Position numbers and translations under genes: made by a program
Notes under the pieces: model-generated
What the model saw: the letters and a program-made list of their open reading frames with translations, nothing else
Database searches by the model: none
Told to the model about the DNA's origin: nothing
Source: Bacteroidota bacterium
Lineage (GTDB): Bacteria; Bacteroidota; Bacteroidia; Chitinophagales; Chitinophagaceae
Reading direction: 5' to 3'
Assembly (NCBI GenBank): GCA_023426425.1
Contig: JAFAAT010000017.1
Coordinates: 1 to 6,646 of the forward strand
DNA: 6,646 nt
In this document: positions 1 to 5,686 of the stretch, piece after piece
Numbering within the stretch: the first letter of the stretch is position 1
How the letters are laid out: every line of letters starts with the position of its first letter

Positions 1-612
1 ATACAAGGACTTATCGTAGAAAGGGGTATGGAAGGTTTCTCCACTCCCGAAACCCACGGTAAATGGTCCCTCCGCGCATCCGCTACCGGGGAGCTGGTTT
101 TCGACAACGTAAAAGTTCCCAAAGAAAATATCCTTCCCGGTGTCAAAGGTCTTAAAGGCCCTCTGAGCTGCCTGTCTTCTGCACGCTATGGCATCGCCTG
201 GGGCGCCCTCGGCTGCGCCATGGATTGCTACGACACTGCCCTGCGCTACGCAAAGCAAAGGATTCAGTTCGACCGCCCCATCGCAGGCTTTCAGCTACAG
301 CAAAAAAAGCTGGCTGAAATGATCACCGAGATCACCAAAGGTCAACTCCTGGTTTGGCGCCTTGGCGCCCTCCGCGATGAAGACCGCGCTACTCCTGCCC
401 AGATCTCTATGGCCAAAAGAAACAGCTGTGAAATCGCCCTCAACATCGCACGTGAAGCACGCCAGATACTCGGTGGCATGGGCATCACAGGTGAGTTCAG
501 CATTATGCGTCATATGATGAACCTCGAGTCAGTAATCACCTATGAAGGCACACATGATGTCCACCTGCTCATCACAGGTATGGACGTGACAGGTATCAAC
601 GCATTCAAATAG
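1..612 (+). CDS. gcdH: Glutaryl-CoA dehydrogenase, C-terminal half (5' truncated by window edge)
   Basis: This acyl-CoA dehydrogenase-family flavoenzyme oxidises and decarboxylates glutaryl-CoA to crotonyl-CoA in lysine and tryptophan breakdown. The reading frame is open from base 1, so the Met at base 28 is internal and not a start. The visible 203 residues cover the end of the middle beta domain and the C-terminal helical domain. Motifs shared with human GCDH, as I remember it, are LRASATG near residues 24-30, ARYGIAWG at 61-68, QRIQFDRP near 87-94, LGGMGI and TYEGTHD. In TYEGTHD, Glu182 of the visible part is the expected catalytic base. The Tyr just before it is the residue associated with decarboxylating members. 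The match along this half is much closer to GCDH than to short-chain or butyryl-CoA dehydrogenases. A strong terminator follows 20 bases after the stop. The promoter and N-terminal half lie outside the window. Confidence 0.93.
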   Translation: MQGLIVERGMEGFSTPETHGKWSLRASATGELVFDNVKVPKENILPGVKGLKGPLSCLSSARYGIAWGALGCAMDCYDTALRYAKQRIQFDRPIAGFQLQQKKLAEMITEITKGQLLVWRLGALRDEDRATPAQISMAKRNSCEIALNIAREARQILGGMGITGEFSIMRHMMNLESVITYEGTHDVHLLITGMDVTGINAFK

Positions 613-632
613 TTCTAAGCGAAACCAAATAG

Positions 633-660
633 AAAATGCGGGGCACTAACCCCGCATTTT
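633..660. terminator. Rho-independent terminator, probably bidirectional
   Basis: The two arms (633-643 and 650-660) are perfect 11-base complements, AAAATGCGGGG and CCCCGCATTTT, around a six-base loop. On the plus strand the hairpin ends in five T (657-661), 20 bases after the gcdH stop. On the minus strand it ends in four T, about 24 bases after the stop of the convergent NTF2-like gene. The A and T ends pair with each other, which is typical of terminators shared by convergent genes. Confidence 0.9.
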
Positions 661-684
661 TCATATTCAGTATTCCTCACACAA

Positions 685-1128
685 CTATGCAGATTCTGCA
701 GCCTTCTTCTTCTTCAGCCATTCCTCCATTCTCTCCTTCTCATTCACCGCTATCGAAATCTCAATCTTGTACTGGTCATGCTTGTCTAGTCTTAGCACAT
801 ACTGGTAGTCACAGTTATAAATGGGCTTCTTATCCTGGTCAAAATACTGCCAGTTTACCCGCGCCTTCACGATCCGGTCTGTCCAGAATCGCTTGCTGAA
901 TACCTCAGGCCTTGAATACACAATCCCAAACTGCTTATAAAATGTGGTTCCCTGGTTAAACAGCCCTTCCAGCTTGCTGGCCTCACTAAAGACCGTACTT
1001 GCATCATCCGACAGGAATGTACATGGTATATTATAATGCTGTGCCATTGCCTTCGTATCGAAACTCTCCAGCGCCTGCGCATAAGACTCGAAAAATTCAT
1101 TAATTCTTTGAAACGGACTACTGCTCAT
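685..1128 (-). CDS. NTF2/SnoaL-like small protein of unknown function
   Basis: This is a 147-residue soluble protein with no signal peptide or membrane segment. The pattern suggests the NTF2-like (SnoaL/DUF4440-type) alpha+beta barrel. An N-terminal helix (residues 7-32, INEFFESYAQALESFD) is followed by a short YNIPCTF segment at 32-38. Then come further helices, and alternating beta strands, for example KARVNWQYFD (88-97), YNCDYQYVLRL (104-114) and YKIEISIAV (120-128). The C-terminus is a charged tail, with EEWLKKKK near 135-142. Family members include enzymes, ligand-binding proteins and many unknowns, and no catalytic residue set identifies this one. The ATG at 1128 is supported by an AAGGAG five bases upstream, which is rare among its neighbours. 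It is transcribed divergently from pyrR and converges on the gcdH terminator. I am confident it is a gene, moderately confident of the fold, and cannot name a function. Confidence 0.82.
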   Translation of the reverse strand: MSSSPFQRINEFFESYAQALESFDTKAMAQHYNIPCTFLSDDASTVFSEASKLEGLFNQGTTFYKQFGIVYSRPEVFSKRFWTDRIVKARVNWQYFDQDKKPIYNCDYQYVLRLDKHDQYKIEISIAVNEKERMEEWLKKKKAAESA

Positions 1129-1133
1129 GTTTG

Positions 1134-1139
1134 CTCCTT
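1134..1139 (-). promoter_or_regulatory. Shine-Dalgarno site of the NTF2-like gene
   Basis: Read on the minus strand this is AAGGAG, five bases before the ATG at 1128. The other genes here have A/T-rich leaders without such a site, so it both fixes this start and stands out. Confidence 0.7.
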
Positions 1140-1150
1140 ATTATAGTCAG

Positions 1151-1179
1151 CAAAAATAACCAACCCACCTTGCTTGAAA
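1151..1179 (-). promoter_or_regulatory. Bacteroidota-type promoter for the NTF2-like gene
   Basis: On the minus strand, 1158-1151 reads TATTTTTG, an exact match to the TAnnTTTG -7 box used by the Bacteroidota primary sigma factor. Seventeen bases upstream, 1179-1176 reads TTTC, one base off the TTTG -33 box. Transcription would begin around 1145, giving a leader of roughly 15-20 bases that includes the Shine-Dalgarno site. Confidence 0.6.
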
Positions 1180-1195
1180 CTATTTTAGCCCGCAA

Positions 1196-1227
1196 TTTCA
1201 CTAAATAGTTCCTGCTGATTATTTTTG
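1196..1227 (+). promoter_or_regulatory. Bacteroidota-type promoter for pyrR-pyrB
   Basis: Bases 1220-1227 read TATTTTTG, an exact TAnnTTTG -7 box. A TTTC lies at 1196-1199, 20 bases upstream, one base off the -33 box. The start of transcription would be about 1231-1235. This leaves only about 11-15 bases before the TTG at 1246 and puts the alternative TTG at 1225 inside the -7 box. No attenuator-like hairpin or PyrR-binding loop is visible in the leader. Confidence 0.6.
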
Positions 1228-1245
1228 ACACAAATCTCCCGACGA

Positions 1246-1773
1246 TTGAAGACGCTGCTGGACCAACATCAACTCAACATCACGCTACAGCGACTGGCGC
1301 ATCAATTGGTTGAAAACCACCTGGATTTTACAGACACAGCACTCATCGGACTACAGCCCCGCGGTGTATGGTTTTCAGACAGGATTGCCACCTTGGTCAG
1401 GCAGATCACTGGAAAAAAGATCACCTATGGCAAGCTCGATATCACTTTTTACAGAGATGATGTTCACTCCGGTTCAGGCATCATAGTGCCAAGTGAGACT
1501 GAAATCCCCTTTTCTGTGCAGGACCTCAAGGTGGTGCTGGTAGATGATGTACTGCATACCGGGCGCACAATTCGCGCAGCCATGGATGCCCTGATTGATT
1601 TCGGTAGACCAAGCAATGTGGAGCTCATGGTGCTGATCGACCGCCACTACAGTCGTGAACTGCCCAACCAGCCCGACTATGTAGGACAAACAGTAGACAC
1701 CATCATCACTCAGAAAGTAAAGGTGAACTGGACAGAGAACGAAGGGAGAGACGAGGTAATCCTGCTGGACTAA
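1246..1773 (+). CDS. pyrR: PyrR: pyrimidine operon regulator / uracil phosphoribosyltransferase
   Basis: PyrR is a type I phosphoribosyltransferase. It makes UMP from uracil and PRPP and, in Firmicutes, binds pyr leader RNA to control attenuation. The PRPP-binding signature VVLVDDVLHTGRT is at residues 96-108 counted from the chosen start, followed by RAAMDAL as in Bacillus PyrR. Also conserved are IGLQPRGV (34-41), GKLDITFYRDD (62-72), the flexible loop after it, and VLIDRHYSRELP (129-140). I chose the TTG at 1246, which gives 175 residues beginning M-K-T-L-L-D. Known PyrR proteins begin two to four residues before this point, and the promoter -7 box covers the other candidate, TTG at 1225 (182 residues). 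An in-frame TGA at 1216-1218 excludes anything further upstream. It lies 37 bases ahead of pyrB on the same strand, probably in one transcript. The identity is very secure. RNA-based regulation here is not shown. Confidence 0.94.
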   Translation: MKTLLDQHQLNITLQRLAHQLVENHLDFTDTALIGLQPRGVWFSDRIATLVRQITGKKITYGKLDITFYRDDVHSGSGIIVPSETEIPFSVQDLKVVLVDDVLHTGRTIRAAMDALIDFGRPSNVELMVLIDRHYSRELPNQPDYVGQTVDTIITQKVKVNWTENEGRDEVILLD

Positions 1774-1810
1774 CCTTCAAAACAGAAGCAATAAAAAAGC
1801 AACAGAAACA

Positions 1811-2743
1811 ATGTCGCTATCGGTAAAACACCTGCTGGGAATAAAAGAACTGCAAACAGAAGACATCCAAAAAATCTTCCGTACCGCAGACAATTTCAAG
1901 CAGGTCCTGCAAAGGCCGATCAAGAAAGTGCCTACCCTCCGGGATACCACTATCGCCAATGTATTTTTCGAAAACTCTACACGGACCCGCATCTCCTTCG
2001 AACTTGCTGAAAAAAGACTCGGTGCAGATACCATCAATTTCTCTGCTTCTGGCTCCTCCGTCTCCAAGGGCGAAACCCTGATCGACACCGTCAACAATAT
2101 ACTCGCAATGAAGGTGGATATGGTAGTGATGCGTCACTCCGCCAGCGGCGCTCCCTGGTTCCTTGCCAATCATATAGACGCCAGCATCGTCAACGCCGGA
2201 GACGGCACCAACGAACACCCCACACAGGCACTCCTGGATGCCTACTCTATGAGAGAGAAACTGGGCGACCTGGCAGGGAAGCGAATCTCCATCATCGGCG
2301 ATATCATGCATTCACGGGTAGCCCTCAGCAACATCCTCTGCCTCATAAAACTGGGTGCTGAAGTGACCGTGGCTGGTCCGCCAACACTCATCCCAAAGCA
2401 CATTGCCTCTCTTGGTGTGCGCGTTGAATATAACGTCCGCAAGGCGCTCGAGTGGTGTGAGGTGGCAAATGTCCTCCGCATTCAACTGGAGCGCCAACAC
2501 AAGCCTCTTTTCTCTACACTCAGGGAGTACGCGCTCTACTACGGCATCAACAAGCAGATGCTCGACAGCCTCAACAAAGAAGTAGTTATCATGCACCCCG
2601 GCCCCATCAACAGAGGCGTAGAGCTTAGCTCCGATGCGGCAGACAGCAAGCAGTCCATTATCCTCGACCAGGTAGAAAATGGTGTGGCTATCAGGATGGC
2701 TGTACTTTACCTGCTCTCCGGAAAGGGTGAAGTGGTGGAATAA
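1811..2743 (+). CDS. pyrB: Aspartate carbamoyltransferase, catalytic subunit
   Basis: PyrB condenses carbamoyl phosphate with aspartate to N-carbamoyl-aspartate, the committed step of pyrimidine synthesis in the cytosol. All the active-site elements are visible in its 310 residues: the carbamoyl-phosphate loop STRTR (56-60), the mobile loop SSVSKGE (82-88) with its Ser and Lys from the neighbouring subunit, Arg108-His109, HPTQ (136-139), HSR (167-169), the aspartate-side R-x-Q-x-E-R (223-228) and HPGPINRGVE (262-271). The HPGPINRG form resembles the Bacillus-type enzyme. No pyrI regulatory-subunit gene follows; the next gene is accD. The trimer may therefore act without the regulatory chain, unless pyrI lies elsewhere. 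The ATG at 1811 is preceded by an A-rich leader with no Shine-Dalgarno site. No terminator is visible after the stop. Confidence 0.97.
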   Translation: MSLSVKHLLGIKELQTEDIQKIFRTADNFKQVLQRPIKKVPTLRDTTIANVFFENSTRTRISFELAEKRLGADTINFSASGSSVSKGETLIDTVNNILAMKVDMVVMRHSASGAPWFLANHIDASIVNAGDGTNEHPTQALLDAYSMREKLGDLAGKRISIIGDIMHSRVALSNILCLIKLGAEVTVAGPPTLIPKHIASLGVRVEYNVRKALEWCEVANVLRIQLERQHKPLFSTLREYALYYGINKQMLDSLNKEVVIMHPGPINRGVELSSDAADSKQSIILDQVENGVAIRMAVLYLLSGKGEVVE

Positions 2744-2775
2744 CGCTTCCCGTTACCGACTTTGCCTGCATGTTG

Positions 2776-2783
2776 TATCTTTA
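2776..2783 (+). promoter_or_regulatory. Possible -7 box ahead of accD
   Basis: TATCTTTA matches the TAnnTTTG -7 box at all but the last base, 40 bases before the accD ATG. No good -33 box is present at the usual spacing; GTTA near 2752-2755 is the nearest. The site suggests accD-smpB can be transcribed separately from pyrRB, but it is weak. Confidence 0.35.
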
Positions 2784-2823
2784 CCGCCCGTTTGCAAAAT
2801 ATAGTTTATTAAGCTTATAGATT

Positions 2824-3672
2824 ATGTCCACCTGGTTTAGAAGAATAAAGAAAGGGATACAGACTTCGACGCACGAGAAGAAAGAGGCGCCGGATGGACT
2901 TTGGCATAAATGTCCTGAATGTAAGACTACTTACACCGTAAAAGAACTGGAGGACAACTATTATGTATGTCTGAAATGTAATTTCCACAACAGGATCAAT
3001 GCTAAGGAATACTTCAACATCATTTTCGATGGCGGAGAGTACGAAACCCATTTTGACAACATCGCCCCTGTAGACAAACTGGAGTTTGTGGATGTGAAGC
3101 CTTATAACAAACGTATCGTAGAGGCTCAGGCCAGCACCGGGCTTAAGGATGCAATGACTGTTGGTTCCGGACAGGTGAATGGCAGGCCTTTGGTCATTGC
3201 CTGCATGAACTTCAACTTTATCGGAGGCTCCATGGGTAGCGTAGTGGGGGAGAAGATCGCCAGGGGAATAGACTACGCCATCGCGAATAAGATGCCATTT
3301 ATGATCATCTCCAAGTCAGGCGGTGCCCGCATGATGGAAAGTGCATTCTCATTGATGCAGATGGCTAAAACCTCAGCAAAGCTCACCCAGCTCGCAAAGG
3401 CTGGCCTGCCTTATATCTCCTTCCTCACAGATCCAACTACCGGCGGAGTCACTGCCTCTTACGCCATGCTCGGAGACATCAACATAGCAGAACCCAAAGC
3501 CTTAATAGGTTTTGCCGGTCCGCGTGTGATCAAAGAGACTATCAAGAAAGACCTTCCGCCAGGCTTCCAGCGCTCAGAGTTTCTTCTGGAGCATGGCTTC
3601 CTCGATTTCATAGTAGATAGGAAAGACCTCAAAGAACAGTTGACACGAGTGATCGACTGGTTCGTAAAATAG
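2824..3672 (+). CDS. accD: Acetyl-CoA carboxylase carboxyltransferase, beta subunit
   Basis: AccD pairs with AccA to move the carboxyl group from biotin on AccB to acetyl-CoA, making malonyl-CoA for fatty acid synthesis. The N-terminal zinc ribbon is complete: Cys30-x2-Cys33 and Cys49-x2-Cys52. The crotonase-like core carries the glycine-rich NFIGGSMGSVVGEK (131-144), SGGARMME (165-172), PTTGGVTAS (204-212) and GFAGPRVI (229-236), which shape the acyl-CoA and biotin site and its oxyanion holes. At 282 residues it is of normal length. The ATG at 2824 sits in an A/T-rich leader without a Shine-Dalgarno site, and the zinc ribbon position fits this start. No accA lies nearby in the window. smpB begins 13 bases after its stop, so the two are probably read from one message. 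Confidence 0.97.
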   Translation: MSTWFRRIKKGIQTSTHEKKEAPDGLWHKCPECKTTYTVKELEDNYYVCLKCNFHNRINAKEYFNIIFDGGEYETHFDNIAPVDKLEFVDVKPYNKRIVEAQASTGLKDAMTVGSGQVNGRPLVIACMNFNFIGGSMGSVVGEKIARGIDYAIANKMPFMIISKSGGARMMESAFSLMQMAKTSAKLTQLAKAGLPYISFLTDPTTGGVTASYAMLGDINIAEPKALIGFAGPRVIKETIKKDLPPGFQRSEFLLEHGFLDFIVDRKDLKEQLTRVIDWFVK

Positions 3673-3685
3673 CAAACTACACACC

Positions 3686-4141
3686 TTGGCCAACCAGCAA
3701 GTATATATCAAAAACCGCCCTGCCACTTTTGAATATGCGATAGAAGATCGCATGACTGCAGGTATGGTGCTTACAGGCTCTGAGATCAAATCGATCAGGA
3801 ATGGCAAGGTCAGTTTTAATGACAGCTACTGCTATTTTCACAAAGGTGAGCTGTGGGTGAAGAGCCTGCACATTTCAGAGTACGTGAACGCCGGATATGC
3901 AGGTCATGACCCGGTGAGAGAACGAAAGCTGCTGCTGAATAAGAGAGAACTACGGAAATGGGAGCAGAAGCTGAAAGAGAAGGGCTTTACCATTGTGCCC
4001 TTGGCAGTCTTTATCAATGAGCAGGGTTTTGTCAAGATGGAGATCGGCCTCGGAAGGGGTAAAAAGCTACATGACAAGCGGGAAACCATCAAAGGCCGGG
4101 AGGCAGACAGGGAGATCAAGCGTCATTTAAACCGTGGCTAA
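3686..4141 (+). CDS. smpB: SsrA-binding protein SmpB (trans-translation)
   Basis: SmpB binds tmRNA and brings it to stalled ribosomes, where its C-terminal tail mimics mRNA in the empty decoding channel. The OB-fold body has the family motifs GSEIKSIRNGK (31-41), NDSYCYF (45-51) and HDPVRERKLLL (74-84). The C-terminal tail GKKLHDKRETIK (125-136) followed by READREIKR is intact. The length of 151 residues is normal. The start is the TTG at 3686: an in-frame TAA at 3665-3667 lies just upstream with no ATG or GTG between, and MANQQVYIKN aligns with usual SmpB N-termini. The gap from accD is 13 bases, so translation may be coupled. No tmRNA gene is recognisable in the following 105 bases. Confidence 0.96.
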   Translation: MANQQVYIKNRPATFEYAIEDRMTAGMVLTGSEIKSIRNGKVSFNDSYCYFHKGELWVKSLHISEYVNAGYAGHDPVRERKLLLNKRELRKWEQKLKEKGFTIVPLAVFINEQGFVKMEIGLGRGKKLHDKRETIKGREADREIKRHLNRG

Positions 4142-4213
4142 CATTTAGAACGCACATCGCTACCACCGATACCAGCTGGAAGAAGGAGATTTGGTGCGAC
4201 AGTGGGATTGAAA

Positions 4214-4238
4214 AGCTATCCCGGAGGCCGGGATAGCT
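4214..4238 (-). terminator. Hairpin terminator of the saccharopine dehydrogenase gene, possibly shared with smpB
   Basis: Perfect 11-base arms, AGCTATCCCGG (4214-4224) and CCGGGATAGCT (4228-4238), surround a three-base loop. On the minus strand the stem runs into TTTT and begins eight bases after the saccharopine dehydrogenase stop. This is a standard intrinsic terminator for that gene. On the plus strand the stem is followed by CTGAATATC with no T-run, so it would be weak for smpB transcripts. Confidence 0.8.
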
Positions 4239-4246
4239 CTGAATAT

Positions 4247-5572
4247 CTAGCTTATTTCTTCTGTGAAATTGATACCGTGGTGGTGTAGCTCGGTCATCAC
4301 AGGCTTGTAGACTGAAGGCATACTGGGTATAAGCACACCTTTGGGAGGGGTGATTTTGTTGTTTAGCACCATCCTGGCCAGAACGGCCATGGGCAGACCA
4401 ACAGTCTTAGCCATTGCTGAGTTCTCACGATCATCACCTTTTAATACCATGGTGCTTGTGAGCTTGATTTTCTTTTCCCTATGCATGTATTCCACCTCAT
4501 GCTGCATTACTACCATGTCCTTGTCAGCAGGTTGCATTTCCCATTTGGCAAGCAGTAGTTCCAGCAATGCCTCTGCTGAAGTCTTTGCCTTTGCCGGAAG
4601 GGGCTGATCATTGAACAATCCCATCCATTCCAGCATCTTCATCACCTTGTCCTGCGGCTGCACATCCAGCTTTTGGGCTACGTGCTCTTTCAGCGAAACG
4701 TTGTTCAGGTAACCTGTTTTACTCTGTAGCCACTGGGCATACGTGTTTGCGTTTGCCAGAGCATCCTGGTCATTAGTGAGCCCGAGTTGTATCACGGCAT
4801 TCCAGCCTTTACAGAAGTCTGGATGTCTCAATGTAGCACGAAGGAAAGTCTTTATTTCAGGCACATCGTAAAGATCAAGGTAGCGTAGGGAGTCGCGGTT
4901 GGGGTAGTAGGCGAGGGAGCCCAGGCTATCCACCCTTATCTTTTTATTGCCATCAAATATCTGTTCGTAGGGCACTTCCAGTTCCTTCCCATTGGCCAGG
5001 TATTGCGCACCACCCAGACCTGCAGTGATAATATTCCTGGGGTTCCAGCTAAACTTATAGTGCCAGGGGTTGTCATCAGACTCCGGCGCTATTAGGCCAC
5101 CACAGTAGGACTTGAATGAAGTGATTACAGCGGCTACTCTTTGTGTGCTATGGATAATCTTATTGGCAGTCATGTGGTCAATACCCGGATCGAGGCCCAT
5201 TTCGCACATGAACATCAGTCCCGCTTCTTTGACGGCAGCGTCCATTTCCCGCATTTCGGGGGAAATATAGGAGGAGGTAATCAGGTTTTTCTTAAACTCG
5301 AGACAGTCCTTAGCCAGCAGAATGTGCAGGTGTGGGGGCATCAGGGAAACTACGATATCTGCACGCTTTACGAGTCGCTGTCGGTCTGCTGCACTGGTGA
5401 TGTCTATAACGGCGCTTTCTGCATAAGGGCTCCCCTTGGTCTTTTCAGCAATGGCATCGGCGCTTCCATCCGCCACAATAACGGTCCATTTGTTACGTGG
5501 TGCATGGGACAACAAGTAGTGGATTAGATAAGTAGAGGACTTACCCGCTCCCGCAACCAGGATTGTTTGCAT
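4247..5572 (-). CDS. Saccharopine dehydrogenase, LYS9-type (glutamate-forming)
   Basis: Enzymes of this type interconvert saccharopine with 2-aminoadipate semialdehyde plus glutamate using NAD(P). The N-terminal Rossmann fold starts at once with TILVAGAGKSS (3-13; Gly8 and Gly10 of the dinucleotide loop). SLMPPHLH (76-83) and SSYISPEMRE (100-109) follow. The substrate domain has GLDPGIDHM (126-134), SYCGGLIAPESDDNP (155-169), KFSWNPR (173-179) and YYPNRDS (222-228). These match yeast Lys9, as I recall it, almost motif for motif, and 441 residues compares with about 446 in yeast. I chose the ATG at 5572. A TTG at 5608 would add 12 residues before the Rossmann strand but lies inside the -7 promoter box. 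In bacteria without the fungal aminoadipate pathway, the likelier role is lysine degradation, with the glutaryl-CoA dehydrogenase at the left of the window acting later in that route. It could instead be a paralogue with another substrate. Confidence 0.9.
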   Translation of the reverse strand: MQTILVAGAGKSSTYLIHYLLSHAPRNKWTVIVADGSADAIAEKTKGSPYAESAVIDITSAADRQRLVKRADIVVSLMPPHLHILLAKDCLEFKKNLITSSYISPEMREMDAAVKEAGLMFMCEMGLDPGIDHMTANKIIHSTQRVAAVITSFKSYCGGLIAPESDDNPWHYKFSWNPRNIITAGLGGAQYLANGKELEVPYEQIFDGNKKIRVDSLGSLAYYPNRDSLRYLDLYDVPEIKTFLRATLRHPDFCKGWNAVIQLGLTNDQDALANANTYAQWLQSKTGYLNNVSLKEHVAQKLDVQPQDKVMKMLEWMGLFNDQPLPAKAKTSAEALLELLLAKWEMQPADKDMVVMQHEVEYMHREKKIKLTSTMVLKGDDRENSAMAKTVGLPMAVLARMVLNNKITPPKGVLIPSMPSVYKPVMTELHHHGINFTEEIS

Positions 5573-5605
5573 ACCTTTAATAGTAGAATCAGAAATTTGA
5601 AGTCG

Positions 5606-5636
5606 CAAAAGTAATTGAATAGTATTTTATTACAAA
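5606..5636 (-). promoter_or_regulatory. Strong Bacteroidota-type promoter for the saccharopine dehydrogenase gene
   Basis: On the minus strand, 5636-5633 reads TTTG and 5613-5606 reads TACTTTTG. The -33 and -7 boxes match exactly and are separated by 19 bases, the preferred spacing. Transcription should start near 5600, leaving a leader of about 28 bases before the ATG at 5572. This is the best promoter in the window and a good sign of the phylum. Confidence 0.78.
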
Positions 5637-5651
5637 AATTTGTGTTATTTA

Positions 5652-5659
5652 TATTTTTC
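5652..5659 (+). promoter_or_regulatory. Possible -7 box for the thioesterase gene
   Basis: TATTTTTC is one base from TAnnTTTG and lies 27 bases before the ATG at 5687. No clear -33 box is found at 17-23 bases. The very A/T-rich 5614-5660 region would be shared with the divergent promoter. Confidence 0.35.
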
Positions 5660-5686
5660 GAATAACTCTAAGTGCTTATCTGAATT

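Noticed and set aside
636..899. 87-codon plus-strand frame starting inside the terminator hairpin
   Set aside because: It starts in the terminator stem and runs antisense to the NTF2-like gene; Ser/Pro-rich translation with no family signal.
1777..2097. 106-codon minus-strand frame across the pyrR-pyrB junction
   Set aside because: It mostly overlaps the N-terminal part of pyrB and has low-complexity hydrophobic ends typical of chance frames.
1817..2311. 164-codon minus-strand frame opposite pyrB
   Set aside because: It is a Cys- and His-rich shadow of pyrB, whose frame shows every active-site motif; no promoter, no recognisable domain.
2744..2823. Terminator after pyrB
   Set aside because: No inverted repeat with a T-run is visible, so read-through from pyrRB into accD cannot be excluded.
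4142..4246. Possible tmRNA or small RNA gene after smpB
   Set aside because: The 105 bases hold only the terminator hairpin; no tmRNA-like tRNA ends or tag frame. An AAGGAG at 4183-4188 leads only to a GTG frame of a few codons.
5141..5527. 128-codon plus-strand frame opposite the saccharopine dehydrogenase gene
   Set aside because: It lies entirely within a well-supported conserved gene on the other strand and has no family resemblance.
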